From Neopestalotiopsis rosae (taxonomy: Eukaryota > Ascomycota > Sordariomycetes > Amphisphaeriales > Sporocadaceae), in the NCBI GenBank assembly GCA_023078685.1, contig JALGAS010000003.1, positions 1,674,001 to 1,738,000 on the forward strand: a DNA stretch of 64,000 nt, given 5' to 3'. This document shows positions 45,610 through 58,695 of this stretch, in pieces; the stretch's first letter is position 1, and each line of letters begins with the position of its first letter. The translations under genes and the position numbers were made by a program. The notes below the pieces were generated by a model. It was given only the letters and a program-made list of their open reading frames with translations, ran no database searches and was not told the origin of the DNA.

Positions 45610-48551
45610 TCAGACTAGAGGCGTGTCTGGTATCCATTTCTCCTCAAAAAGCTGGCTGATGAAGAACATGTCATTCTCATACTCATTGCCCTGGCGAATC
45701 TTCTGCCAATGTTCCTCTGGGTATCACGACCGGGTTAGCAAATTATTTCTCCTGTTTGGTATCCTCATGTCTGTTTAGATTGTTGCTCACTTGTTTTCTG
45801 CACAAATCCTCTAGTTTGATGAACGAATCTGATCTTGTCTGCATCCAACTTGGCGAGTGAGCTGAGCTCCGCCTCGGAACACTCTCCAGAGAATGGATAT
45901 ATGCCTATATGCAATTAGTCAAATCCAAAAATAACCTGATCCTCGTCGACCACTTTCTGGTCAATTTTACCTTTATTACAATAGTGCCAGTAAGCCAGCA
46001 AGATATTGGCACCTGCATATCAGAGTCAGTCATGGCTTTGAGCATTACGAGAGCGATCGAGTAAACTCGTGAGGGGGGTTTGTCTAACCTTGTTGATATT
46101 CCCTGACCATGTCGGTTCTGGCAAATCGCGCCTAGACATAGGATTAGCCTGAAATCCAGCCATCGAAAGCTACACCGAAATGACATGCATCATGTGGGTA
46201 TGACACTCCTGGAGTGAATCCGTGCCTCATTCACCCACAAATGTGTCCAAGATGAATAGGAGAGGGAGAGGGGCGGTGGTGCTACTGACCTGTTTTCCGC
46301 TGGAGTCCTTCATTCCATGCTTGAGAGCATATGCATGGTCGTGCTGATGGAGAAGCGAAACATTGTGAAGCAGAATGAATGTTGTGAGGTATATCGTCAA
46401 CCAAGTCGAGTGATTATTTTGCTGGGTCATTTGTTGCAATTGGTCCAGCATCTCTCTTCTCCATTTCGTCTGGAGCTGGCCAATCAGGATCAGTTCGATC
46501 TGCGCTCCCATCACCGGAGGCAGCGGAATTTTCCCTTTGATTGGGCTTGTCTCATCCATGATGTTGGCGTCCATGCCGAGGCGCTCGTCTCCAACGATCA
46601 GTGTTGATTTGGTCGTCATCCGTATGGCCATCCACAGCCGGAAAGCTTTGCTTAGCAGTTCCTTCTCTTTCGGGTCGGTTGACGAGTCAAGCATCAAGTT
46701 CAGGGCGAATCCATAAGTACCTCTGAGCAGTTGATGCTTATCGGTAAGCACATTGCGGCAGCACTCTTTCAGTTCGGCAGCGATATGGTCGGTATATATC
46801 GTCTTAGCTTCGTCAAGGTTCACAATGGCATAAGGCGGGATCCTGACGCTCCTCTTGGTCCCTTGATGCACCCAGCTTCTCTCAAGTTTGTCGCCATCTT
46901 GAGGAATGAACTCGCGAACTCGAAGCTTCACGGGCCTCCTACTATAGCCCTCTGTCACACATAGCATTCGAATTTCGGCTGATGCCCAATTTGAGATGTC
47001 GTCAGCGATACCCTCAGTCCAACGCCGCGTCCATTCGTGGCCCTTGACATTGCCTGGCTTGAAGAGCCGCACATCAGTGATCTTGTACCGCAGACATGGC
47101 AGTCGGTAAGTCTTTGTGCTGGTGACCCTTGAACAGGTCAAGCAGGTTCCTATCTTGTCTTCTGGATTGATTTCGCACTGCAGACAAGCGAAGAAAAGCA
47201 ATGTGAGCGAGAGCCATGGCGATGGCCTATATCGGTCATAAAGATGAAACTTACTCGAATTCTCTGCATTCTGCATCGTATGCAAGACCCAATTTTCCGT
47301 GTCTCGGCTGTCCTCTCCCGCTCAACGCTGTTTTTGAATGGGCCTCTCTTGGATGGCTGTGCCCGCTGGTGACTTGAGACAATGTCTAGGTTTGACTGAC
47401 GTCCCACTTGAGCCTCATCGCCGTCTGCCGAGGGGAAGCCTACACTGGACAATTGACCACGAGAATCGACCTCCGGACTTAAGTAGCTTGGCTGATCATA
47501 ACCACCACGATTTTGCGAATTCGTCACATGAGTTTCTAACCGTTGCACATTAGGACGTCCCGGATATTTGCGTTCTTGCCGGGACAAATTGTATGTCATC
47601 TCCTCATGTCTAGTACTAGGTTGCGTGCGTGTAGGTTGCAGCACGGGAAAGTCAGGTATGTACGGGGCATTTGGCGAGTCATCATAAACAAAGGCGCCCG
47701 CTGGCGGCTGTGGTGCACTCCATGACTGACTAGGAGCAGATGTCACGGTATCTTGGTAGAAGGCCGGTCTCGCCTCATAGACATATGGAGTACTCGGAAT
47801 ACCAGAGTAGGCTTTGTCTCCCAGTTAGTTGTGTTGGAACACATGCGAGGGTCTCTACAAACCTGGAGGTGGGTCACTGGTTGAGCAAGGCGGACATATC
47901 GCCGCGAAGCAAGACGAGATTCTAGAGCGCCTTATGCCGAAGGACATGGAGTTGTCATCGTCGCTGTCTCCAGCAGAGTGCTGATGGCGTTCCGCTTGGG
48001 AATAGCCACGCTGTGGCTTTTCTCGCTCAGACATGGGCGATATGTCTGTATCAACACGTAACCTTTTAGAAGGAGGCGAAGGTAAAGACTGCTGGCTCCG
48101 ATGTTGCTGCTGCTGATCTCGGCGATGATGGAATCGATGATGGGTATTAGAAGTAGAGGCAGTGATACTAGTATTATCATTGATGGTGGCGGCAGTGACA
48201 GAAGGATAGTAGTGATGTTGGTCAGTATGAGGATGAGTATACCTGTCCAAGGCAGTGATATCAGAAAGCTGCCGACCAACGATGGATGCGGCAGCATGGA
48301 GTATTTGTAACTGGTAGTCATCGTATTGACGACTCAGCGGCGAGTAGACGGCAGATGCATAGGAATGATCCTGGGTTACTACCACAGGGGCATCCTCGTA
48401 GCCGGAGAGCCGGCGACGCTTCTTGGGATTGTTGTGAGTATCCTGAGGCAAATCAATTCTACTGTACGTATATTGGAATATGCAATAAGCCGCGCTGGGG
48501 GCAGAGGCAGCAGGGACTCGACGGGGACAAGACGGGGGTAGATCTTACCAT
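45610..48551 (-). CDS. Zn2Cys6 transcription factor with mid-protein DNA-binding domain
   Basis: Inferred exons, 5' to 3': 48549-48551 (ATG only), 47863-48442, 47255-47811, 46290-47177, 46089-46131, 45971-46012, 45791-45904, 45610-45716. All joins keep frame and total 777 residues. The N-terminus has a basic PKKRRRL nuclear signal and His/Gln/Ser-rich low complexity. The zinc cluster is C371-x2-C374-x6-C381-x10-C392-x2-C395-x12-C408, and an intron falls exactly before C381. PCLRYKITD and EWTRRW follow, then a long helical regulatory region. The small 3' exons encode LLAYWHYCNKG and a final block ending DTPLV, which match the usual tail of this fungal family. It should bind DNA as a nuclear regulator; targets are unknown. 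The last five exons are less certain individually, but frame, splice sites and family-like peptides agree. Confidence 0.85.
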
Positions 48552-51500
48552 TATGTTTGCACAAAGTGAAGGGTGTGTTGGACAAGCATGTACGCAGGCA
48601 AGCGCCGCAATGTGCACAATACATGGACAAGTAGTGAGTAGAATGAATCAATGCCCGCCAGACCCAAACACCGGTCCCTCACCCGCCTCGCTCTGGGGGA
48701 GGGGGTGGGGTCAGAAGGAGTAGACCGTCCGCCTGGAAAACCCTCGAAGCCCGAGGTCTCACAGATCGATGGCCCTTGCGGGCATGCGGCGGTGGGGGAA
48801 CACGCACTGCTCTGTTCGAAGTGACGGTGCGAGGAGTGGGAGAGAAAGGGAGTCAAGGTAGATAGATACCTAGACAGACAGACTGGTAGGCAACGGATAG
48901 ACACGAGCAGATCCCACCCGACACCGAGGCGGCGGCGGCAGCAGCAAGCAAGCAGCAGAAGCAGCCGCAGGCAACCCAGCAAGCAAGCAAGCAAACAGCA
49001 GATCTGATTTTCCAGCTTCCCCAGCGAGATAGGGGCTGAAAAGCGAATTGCCCAGGGACAGGAAAGCTAACAAGGTCGCTAGCTTGCAAACACGCGGACC
49101 GGCCAAGAGAAGAGATCAAAAGAAACCAATTTCGTGCTGCTTCTGTCGCAGCAAAGGAGACGTGATTGGAGAGGGAGATCGAGGTCGAGGGTTCGGTGAG
49201 AAATTTCTGGGGAGGCCCGTGAAAGCGCGAGCTCACCGGTTAGAATAGGGCAGAGGACTACTCCGCCTTGTGCAACGTTGGGAGGAGCACCACCTTGATG
49301 AATGATGAATGGGAAAGAGGACGAAAGGGCATGCCGGCTCATGCCTACATGTATAATTGATGAATTAAAACACTAGGTCGTATTGTAGCAGTATTCCCTG
49401 GGTCGCGCTCGCTCTGTGACTCGCTTAAGGCCGTGCCAACCATGGAACCATGGGTATGTAGTGTTGGTTGTCTGTCATGTCAGCGACCGGATTAGCCAGG
49501 CAATCAACAGGCTTGGGGCCCCAGAAAGAGGCCTAGAAGGGACATGTCATGAAGGCCAGCATATGGTTCCTGGACCAAGTCGTGGCTCCTGGGCAAATCA
49601 GAAGGCGTGTGTGCCAGTCAACTGACCGCCTACGATGACGGGGTCGGGCGAAGGCCCATCTGTGCCGTCCCGTGCTGCTTCTAAAAGCTTCTTCGGGCGG
49701 ACGAGATGTCGAAAAGTGCGAGCAGAAGCCAGCAAGCTCTTTTTCGTTTCCGCCGTCATGGATTCAGCTAAACCAACCCTGGGCAGGCTGGCAGGCATTG
49801 GCAGGGCGTGCCGGGGGGATGGCCTTGGGTCCCTTCGCAAGTCATGCCTTTTCGTTCCAACATTCTGGTCATCCTCTTTGCTTTTTTCTCTCTCTCAGCT
49901 CTCTCTGCAGGTGCCCCAAAACGTGCACCCACGTGTGTGGCTTGTGCCACCCGGGACAGCTTACACAACTTTCACTCAGCACCGTGAGATCACGCAGGCT
50001 GACATTACACTCCATCATGCAATGATCTGACACGCCATTGAGGATGGGCGTCAATAGAGCATGGCAATCGCTCCTTGGCCCAAGTGCCCGGTCAGAGAGA
50101 CACGTTAGTTAGACCTCTTATTTCTGGTTTCCCTCTGCACAGTATCCATGTCAGAAGATGGGGATGAACAGGAGAAAAGAGCGGGTTTTTGTGCAGTCAG
50201 CAAAAAGGCAAAGCGTCGTGAGAGAAGCGAACAGAGTGGATCTCTGTCACTTTTCGTTCATCGCAAACCTGCAGGTTGATGTTACAAAACCTCTTGCGAC
50301 GCTGGGATTTCGCGCATCGTGGCATTTGTGACGAAAGACGGCGACAACAACTCGGGATAAGCTTGAATGCAGGGGTTGATGTGAGAGGGAGGGGAAAAGG
50401 GAAGGGAAAGAGTGGACTCGTCCCATCCTACCCAGCTACTGTACCCAGCCCAGCCCAGCCAGCACCCATGAGAGAGCCCTTGGAGCCCTTGCCCCGAAGC
50501 TGTGGAAACCCAACGCCTTAACCGAGCGGGCGGCTGGATGCTCCAGGGGTGGGCACTTTTGGAGATTCATGGTGGGTCGGCCTTTTTTCTTCGATTATTA
50601 CCCTGTTACCTATTTATTCTCAGGCAATATGAGAATCAATCAATAGGTGTTAATAGCATGAATGTAAGCGACCCCTGAAGGTAACTAACAGCAGCATTCC
50701 TTCCACCCCTACCTCTTTACCGATCTCACATACTTACAGAGTGAGATAGGTACCTACATCGATATCTCTCCAGCTGGGATTGGTGGCATGATTGATTGAA
50801 GGATTTGATGGGAAACATGCGGCACAGCACACATACATACAAGCAAGTATGCGTGTCATACGCTTACACAGCAGGCGGACAAGTCCAAAAACGAGTCATT
50901 GTCTGCGCTGATAAAACGCAACGACACGTACAGTCTCTTGCCACATCATGGGGGATGCCTTCATTGAGCACCACTGTGCGACCGAGGACTTGGTTGACTT
51001 ATATAGCAGGGCGGCAATGGCGTACGCTATCTCCCTCTTGCGTGGGCTTCAAATGGCCAATCGACCCTGAAGCGGGATTTCCACACCTCTTGCAGTGGGT
51101 GGGTGGTTTGAGTAAGTGACTGAGTGAGTGGGTTGCCTGTCACCTACACTACAGCTGCAATGGGCATGAATTGCGGTAACGTAAGCGATATATCGGGCTG
51201 CATTTTCGTTGCAACCATAATCGGTCAGGTGCGATATGGACGCAAGTTCTCTGCATGATCACCGCTGTGAAATCCGTATTTGGTCCCCCAATGTCAAATG
51301 CCAAGATTTCTCAGAGCAGAACTTATCGAGGTGCTCATTCGGCCATTGGCGAATAGGCTTTGCTATAAGATTGCAGACGCCAGAAAGTTGTGATTCCGCC
51401 CAATATCATGCCACTCTGCTATCTCCATGAACAGGGCGGGATTCGAATTCCTTCTGTTGATTCCTCCCTGTCGCGATGCGAGGTGTCGGGCCCGACGGGA

Positions 51501-54500
51501 GCCAATTCGGCGACCCGTCAGCGTGGAATGCTGGGATTGACTTAGGTAAGCAAACAGGGCAGATGAACAGGGGACAAAGTAGCAGATGCTGCCATTGGAA
51601 GAAAGCCAGATCTTTAAGCAGCGACCGTCTGCGCATGCGTCTGCATTCCAGCCATGTACCTAAACTGCTCTGAGACACGCAGTCTGTCATGACGGGCGCG
51701 GCTCGGGGTCTGGACAATCAAAGGCCAGGGCAATCTCAATATGCTACTCACTCTGTAAGACCGTAACGTGGGCTTCCTGCCCTGGTCGCCTGGGGACCCG
51801 AATTCGAATTTATGGAAGAGAGAGCTGGGCATGCAGGGCAAATGATCGCGGCCGCTCGATCGCCAGGGACTGGCTGCTTGACGCACGGCTTGCAATGCAG
51901 GCATGGCTACGGTGCGTGATGATCACATTCGATAGATTGTCCCATAAAGTCAATCGGTCCCAATAATCAGTTTCTCCGCACTAAAATTAAGCGAGTCTTA
52001 CGTATACGCGCAGATATATAGTATGACAAGAAGAGCGTTGCGGTTGTGTGCGGGTAGCACTACAGTAGTCCAAGACATTAAAGCCTCGGCTCCCCGATAT
52101 AGCCTCTAATCAGTCTCGCAATCAGGACAATGCGCTCCTTGTCCGTTATTGCGACTGCGTTTGCGGCGATTGGCTGTTATTCGAGAGCCGGCTTCCTTTC
52201 GATCTTCCTTCAGGGCTGGACGCAAAATCCCATGCGTGCCGAGACTAGGACTAGCCTTGTCCCTGGAACTCATGACAATTATTCCTCTCAATTGCTTCCA
52301 TTGCTGACGACGATCTGTCCCATGTAGCATTTAGAAAGAGGATTCAATGGATTTGCAGTGTCAGGTGGCCGATGGTTGAACCAACGACATCTAGGCTACA
52401 CAAATGGGCCGAATTGGAAAGACGACAGGGTCGGCTTGGCAGGCAAGTATCCTAGTCTGTGCGACTCTCGCCATGCTGAATACGTATCACTTTTTCCTGG
52501 GTGAGGCTCTATCAGGTCTAACGGCAGCCTGCTTCCAAATGCCATCGTATCCCACTACAGTATAGTTCCAAGAACCCTCGATCTGCACACGACAAGATGG
52601 TGTAATTGGACAATTGCCAATTATTGGTCACCGTACACACTTCCCTTGAGCCGGGTGCGAACATATGTCAGAAATGATTGCCCGTGTTTTGATGGTTCTC
52701 TAACAAACGCGCCGCCACTCAATATTGACTAAAGTAAACCATGATAGACTGAGTGGAGTGAGCCTCTACGGGACAACCGGTCCAAAGCCCCGAGGAGTCA
52801 GTCTATACTTTATTTTGATCAGAGATCTCGATTGAGCCCACACCGGCTGCAAAAGGGCTACCCGCTGCCGGTGCTAAAATGTACCTACTCATCAAAGCCT
52901 TGTTCGTGTACCTAGTTGATACTATTTGCGAGTCAGACAAATTCAGCAATTTTGACGACTTTGAAAGTCCTAGCCATCTTGGTATATGCACCCCTGGGAT
53001 CAGCCGTTCTGCATGTCTAGAAGAGGCCGGGCGCTGCTGCGAAGCGCCGTGAGTAACATGCATTCATGCCTTGACATGGCCGTGGTTACCTTAGATGGAC
53101 GACGCCTATTCGCCGGAGCAATTGCGATGGCCCACAGCCTACCGTTCCCGTGTAGATCAGTGGGGTATACAATTATAGTACGTAGATGTCATTATTTTAA
53201 GATGGCGCCAAACCTGGTTTATAGAATAGACTATTCATGCACCTAATGAGGTAGACGACTATCAGCTAGGAAGGATATCAGCTGATCTCTTGTGACAGCC
53301 CAGCCATTGAAACATAAAAATTGCAACGAATCAATACGTTTTCCCTCATGGTGCGGGTGTCATTGCAGATCCTTGGATAGGTCAAAGCACCTGGCCCCCA
53401 CGCCTTTGACCATGAGGTCGGCGAGGTTCCGGAGCACGGAACAGTAGTGCCGGATCGCCCGCGGCCTGGAGAAAGATGTCACTTGACGCCGCCTTCTCAA
53501 CATATTGTTGTATTCTATCGGGTGTGGAAAAGACGGCAACCACATGCATGCAATATCGTCTTTCGGGCCACCTGCAGAGCGGGAAGTGTTTGGGGCAAAT
53601 TACGGGAAAACATAACTGGTCATATATGACTTCGGCGTGATCCGAGTGGTTCCCGGGATATCCTTTTATTTTTTCATTTTTCAGTGAACACATCAGGGAA
53701 TTCCGACCTGTTCCGCTCACGCACAGACATGATAGCCTCATGTGAAGGCGGTCGTTCACTTCATACATGTACTCGAGACATGAGAATTACCACCACCAAA
53801 GGTGCTCCAGGGCGTGGTGATAATACAGCATGATGAAGCACCAGAGCTGAGTAAGGCCGCCATGTGCCTCCAGCATGCTTCAACATCTACCTCACAATGA
53901 CAGTAGAAGTTTACTGGACAGATCAGTTCGGGCGGGAGAACCACACAGCATGTTTCCTGCTCAGCTACTACTTTACCAAGACTTTCTCACTTGTGGTCTC
54001 CATATACTCCTGCACGAGCAATGACCGATAGTCCCTTGCTTGAACTTACGACGCCTGATGTTCAGTAACACTCCTCTACCATGGTGGTCAGCCGGTGGAC
54101 AGGATGAAGGGCTTTCCCTCAGATCAAGTATTTATCCATGAAAACCCTAGGACCTAACTTGCTCGAGATGCATTAATGCGTGCTGCTAGGAGACCGACTA
54201 TACACTACCTACCTGAACAGCTCACACCGGTTCGGGGGTGTGGCCCGAGAGTCAAGGCAAACGGCCAGGCTTTAGGCGCTGCCACCTCGGGCAGCGACTG
54301 CAATAATCCATTGTCTGTGGATGTTCGCAGCTTATCCCAGGCCACCCCAGTATGGACAGACAGGAAAAGATATGCTTGGCGTTGAAGCGAAGTTGCTCCT
54401 AAACGCCCAAGTCATACGGACTTCATGGGAGCTTGCTGCTCAGTGGGTCGGATTACCAGGCTTGGAAAGCCACAGGAGCCGTCATTCGGCCGTCCCAAGT

Positions 54501-55657
54501 TGCACGGACAATGACCAGACAAGGCTCATATTCCCACTTGCAACGATCCGTCTGCTGCATTGCGAGTGATCTGTGCCGCAAGGCTCAATGCGTCTCATCA
54601 GATCCGGGACCAAGTCGCAAACGCCAATAGTCGTATTCAAGACGTGCCTTCATTGATTGACTGCAAATCGACAAGAACATAACCGCAAGGGTATGCGCGA
54701 ATACGCGCTTCGGGGGGGTAGGAACACCAAGACGGAGGCAGCAGGCCTACGATCTCAAGGAGATGACCAGCCCGTAGTATCAGCGCTTCATATAAGGGAA
54801 TTATGAATCTTTGGAAGATGGAAAAAACAAAGACGGAAAGAAAATGTTCAAGAATTGACAAGCCAGCAGCCCCAAGACTGAGCTGATTGACCAATTATAT
54901 TACCTGCATCGAGGCCCCCAGTCGCGGATGACACACCAAATGCAGAACCTGCATATCGGTGAAAAGGGTCGGCCGCAATGCCTGCCACCGGGGTGGCCAA
55001 TTGTCGGATACCATGGACCACCTCCTCCGCGGATTCTACCTCATGATAGGACAAAATTCTTGCAGCTGCGCCAGGGTTCCGAGGGGGCATTGAGACCCCG
55101 GGGTGCACATGAATTTTTTTTCTTTTTTTGCTTTTTCACGATGTACTTTGCACAAATCCTCACCTAGTACCCTAGGTGCTCGATGGAAACTAGTCTGTGA
55201 GAAGAGCTGCCAGCTGTCAGCTGGTGCAATGTCCGTGGATCACGCTCATGTTTTCTCGTACGTCGAACATTGATTTCACATTTGAGGCTATTCAGACTTT
55301 CCGCTGAAAAGCTCAAATGCATTTGGCAGTCTCGGTACATGGTCTCACTGCTACGTATGGCTTCATCGTGCCTTCCCAACAAGTGCCGGGCATCTTGATG
55401 CTCATGTAGGTAGGGTTGCTGCTTCCCCTCCAAAAGCAAAAAAAAGCCAAAAGTAGGGTGGATGAGCGACGCATGCGAGAAGGAGCGCTGGTCATTTTTG
55501 GGTCTTTCCAGCGGCTACGTACAGCCATGACGAACGTACTACCATCAACAAAGTTTGCGCGTCGTCTTCTTGACTTGGAGGGATACGGCCATTCATCTGG
55601 AGGTGTCTTGTCGCATTCACTTGCCTCATCAACCATTCGACTGTCATTGTTGGGATC
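48552..55657. other. 7.1-kb region without a supported gene
   Basis: The left ~0.7 kb is probably leader and promoter of the Zn2Cys6 gene and includes a GCA/AGCA low-complexity block. The remainder has only short, uninformative frames; the longest ATG frame (49635-50030) is Ser/Arg-rich and unlike a known protein. Confidence 0.5.
48929..49000. repeat. GGC/GCA/AGCA low-complexity repeat
   Basis: Imperfect GGC, GCA and AGCA units upstream of the Zn2Cys6 gene. Simple repeat, possibly within its 5' leader. Confidence 0.8.
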
Positions 55658-57394
55658 ATGGAACTATGCGAGAAGGCAATTCAGGCCGTCGTCCATCCCA
55701 CGGCTGCCTTCCAGGCTGACGACGACACCGACGTGCAACCCGCAACGGCTTCTCCAACGGCCTCGTGGGACAGTTCCCTCCTAAACCCAAAGAACAGGAT
55801 TGATAGTCTGGAGCTGCCGGAAAATCCATTGTGGCGAATTGATGGGTGCACTGCCCTAGGCATGCAATATTACGCCGTTCCTCTCTTCTTCAGCGATGTA
55901 CCGCCCTTGCGTGTGGATGTTTTCATCTACGAATCACAGCCGTCAAACCTGCGACAGCAGCTGGAGCTCAATGTCGCCTTTCACACCAAGGATGCTAGTC
56001 GCCTGTCCCATCTGGCTATCACGAAGTACATTGTTCGTGTTCTGGAAACATGGACCAGAACAAGATTCCCCAGTCTGGACGCCTGCGAGGACTACTACAA
56101 GAATGCACCATTTGGTACTCGTCTTGTGATTGAAAACCTGTCGACCAGTATCCACAATATCGAGGTTGAAGTAGCTCGGAACCATGACCTCGAGCGCAGA
56201 CTGCTTTCATTGCTCAATCTGGAGACATTCTGGGGCTCCGACTTTGACTTTCCACCCGTTGTGGACTTTCACGAGCTGAAGGTCATCCGTGTGCTCCATG
56301 ACAGCGTGTGTCTGGTGCAGTATCAGGGTCAGAGATTCATCTTCAAGGCTCTCATAGGCGGTAACAAATATCTCTACCACGAGCTGAAGACCCTTTGTCA
56401 ACTGAAACCACATCCACATGTTATCGCCAAGCCTTTGCATCTTATCAAGAAGGCTTGCAATTTTGGAGGAAAGAAGGCCATCATTGGTTTCACAACCTTT
56501 TACCACTGCAACGGTAGTCTACGAGACCTGTTGCCGCAGCTTCGAATACACGGCGAGCTTGATCGGCCGCAGCAGTTCAAGTGGTCCATTCAGCTGACAG
56601 AGGCACTCGAGCATTTGCGTGTTACGACGGGGACGTACTACCCTGACCTCCGACTTGACAATATTGTTCTCTCTGCAGCCATGGATCTCGTCATGGTAGA
56701 CTTCGAGCAGCGTGGAGTGTGGTGCGAGTTCGCAGCCCCGGAGGTCAACTCCCTCGAATATCTTCGGATCATTGCAATGGACAATCATGTTGATATGCGA
56801 TTTCCTACACCCGACCAGGAACACTACCATGAGAAGTATCAAGAGATTCTGCGCCGACTGGTACCCGATTTCGAGAGGCTGGAATCCGCCAGATACGACA
56901 ACCCGCCAGACGGCTACAATATTGCCTGGATTGCTCTGAACGCAACCGAGCAGGAAGCCGCAGAGGTTTACATGCTTGGCCGAGTCCTGTGGTGCATTTT
57001 TGAGGGAGTCAGCGGTCCGCAAAAAGCTGCAGTCTGGCAGTCGTACCCCTATGAATCAGACCTTGAGTTCCCCGAATACGACAGAACACCGCTGAAGCTG
57101 AGAAACCTGATCGACCGATGCACAGCCGGCAGGAGGCAAACGTTAGGCAGTTCCATCGCACGTCAGGGGGGTCAGCTCATTCTGAGGGGAGTACCAGTGA
57201 GTCAACAAGGACCAAAGGACGTGCAGGACTTTGCTCGTCGTTTCTGGAAGAGCGAGCTCAAAGTGGCCGAGGACTACTTGGCCATGAGAGATGAACTCAT
57301 GGGCAAAGGCACGTGGTCCGGCAACTACTACAACCGCCCGACGCTAAAACAGGTGCTGGATGAACTCAAACACTATCAAGAGATTTTTTTGTGA
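55658..57394 (+). CDS. Atypical fungal protein-kinase-like protein
   Basis: Single exon, 578 residues from the ATG at 55658. The first ~200 residues have no recognised domain. The kinase-like part begins near 205: the ATP-lysine position is FIFKAL (K230), a helix-C Glu is in YHELKTL, the catalytic loop is YPDLRLDN (D330, N335) in place of HRDLKxxN, and the metal site is DFE (D348) in place of DFG. The core residues K, D, N and D are therefore kept while the canonical His, Arg and Gly are not. An APE-like segment, AAPEV, comes soon after, then a helical C-lobe with YMLGRVLWCIFEG. It could be an active divergent kinase or a pseudokinase. Families of this type are common in filamentous fungi and lack known substrates. 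No signal peptide or membrane segment. Confidence 0.85.
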   Translation: MELCEKAIQAVVHPTAAFQADDDTDVQPATASPTASWDSSLLNPKNRIDSLELPENPLWRIDGCTALGMQYYAVPLFFSDVPPLRVDVFIYESQPSNLRQQLELNVAFHTKDASRLSHLAITKYIVRVLETWTRTRFPSLDACEDYYKNAPFGTRLVIENLSTSIHNIEVEVARNHDLERRLLSLLNLETFWGSDFDFPPVVDFHELKVIRVLHDSVCLVQYQGQRFIFKALIGGNKYLYHELKTLCQLKPHPHVIAKPLHLIKKACNFGGKKAIIGFTTFYHCNGSLRDLLPQLRIHGELDRPQQFKWSIQLTEALEHLRVTTGTYYPDLRLDNIVLSAAMDLVMVDFEQRGVWCEFAAPEVNSLEYLRIIAMDNHVDMRFPTPDQEHYHEKYQEILRRLVPDFERLESARYDNPPDGYNIAWIALNATEQEAAEVYMLGRVLWCIFEGVSGPQKAAVWQSYPYESDLEFPEYDRTPLKLRNLIDRCTAGRRQTLGSSIARQGGQLILRGVPVSQQGPKDVQDFARRFWKSELKVAEDYLAMRDELMGKGTWSGNYYNRPTLKQVLDELKHYQEIFL

Positions 57395-58695
57395 GTAAGT
57401 GAGACCCAGTACAGCTTTATTGCTGAGGGCTGGGCTCGTATGTGCGTTTTAGAGCGATCGGGAACAAGTATTTTCAGGGAGAAAAGTCAACAGTCACTAA
57501 TGGATCAAACGGTAATGGTTGACAGCGTGTCGAAGCGGATTATTATGATCGTGTAAAGGACTAGCAGAATGACGATTGCGTCAGGTAAGGAGGATGGTCC
57601 TTTTTAGAGCAAATAGACAATTGATATTACTTTCACAGTCAGGAATGAGGCTGAACGAGTCTTGCCACGAACTTGTCACTTATCACAAAAGGGAAAGCCG
57701 AAGACCAGGCAGTTGAGAATGAACAAGGCGCTTGACACGTAAGAATTGCAGGGTTCTCCAAATGATGGATCCGTTCAATTCATCCAGTCTGGTACAATGC
57801 ATTGTGTCAACCGCCATTAGTCTCGAATCTATTCGTACAGGTGGGCGTATCTCGATACGTAACATAAGCTCTCCGCACAGAATTATATCGGAGCACACTG
57901 GGATTGTTCAGCGCTCATTTTGGGTAATATGGGTGGTAATTAGAATCTTGAGGCTGGGTTGCATGTGGCGTTGGATTCAAGAAAGTTGAACCGAAAGATG
58001 CAGGTTGGTACGAATCAAGGTAGCACAATGCGCGTAGTACATAGTTTTGTTGAATATGCGCCCAATCATGAGCTGTACCTACCTCGAGTTTCAGGGAATG
58101 AACTGGCTTACCTCACCGAAGCTGTGTCCACTAACGCTAGCCTACAGAGAGCTGGCGCCTTCAAGGAACCTAAAGCTAGGTAATAGTGTGCCTAACCTAG
58201 GTATGTAGCTACATCCTCTCTACATCGTACCTGATTTTCATATGACCGGCATTGTTGAGGGTGTGCAACAAGGCCGACATATTCTTGAACTTCTATTTAT
58301 CCATTCACGGAGGAAGCAAGAAGGTTCTTGAGAATCAACCATTGAAACCATTAACCTCTACTACGTACTTTGAAAGCATCCATAGCTTTCAAGGCTGCAA
58401 GGATAAAAACGCATTCGTGCGGCTCAGAGCGGACCACTGACTTCCTTCCTTCCCCACACGGAGAGCAGCAGCTTTATCGATAAAGCCCCATCTCAACGTC
58501 GTCTCAGCAGCTACCGTATTATGATTGCGAACGAAACTCCTGGCTGAAAAACGTCGTTCTCATCTACCTACCTTACTTAACATTCAGGGCCCCTTCACCA
58601 TTCTTACACTTTGACGCGCGATTCTACCAACGAGTCAATAGTCCCGGGTCTCGGCTCTTGGTAGCCTCCAAGCAGAAACTGGCAGCACAGATGTC
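57395..58695. other. intergenic, no gene seen
   Basis: Short frames only; the right 250 bases are pyrimidine-rich and probably promoter of the CRT10-like gene. Confidence 0.5.

Noticed and set aside
39456..48551. Possible biosynthetic gene cluster (oxygenase plus Zn2Cys6 regulator)
   Set aside because: No backbone enzyme, transporter or other tailoring gene lies between or around them; two such genes 5 kb apart are not enough.
49635..50030. 131-codon ATG frame
   Set aside because: Low-complexity Ser/Arg composition, other frames open in parallel, and no family resemblance.
50505..50545. Minus-strand CTCGGTTAAGGCG similar to a tRNA-Ser/Leu A box
   Set aside because: No anticodon arm or B box follows; probably chance similarity.
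51425..51445. ATTCGAATCCCGCCC-like sequence (minus strand) resembling a tRNA 3' part
   Set aside because: Only three base pairs of the T stem form and no A box precedes it.
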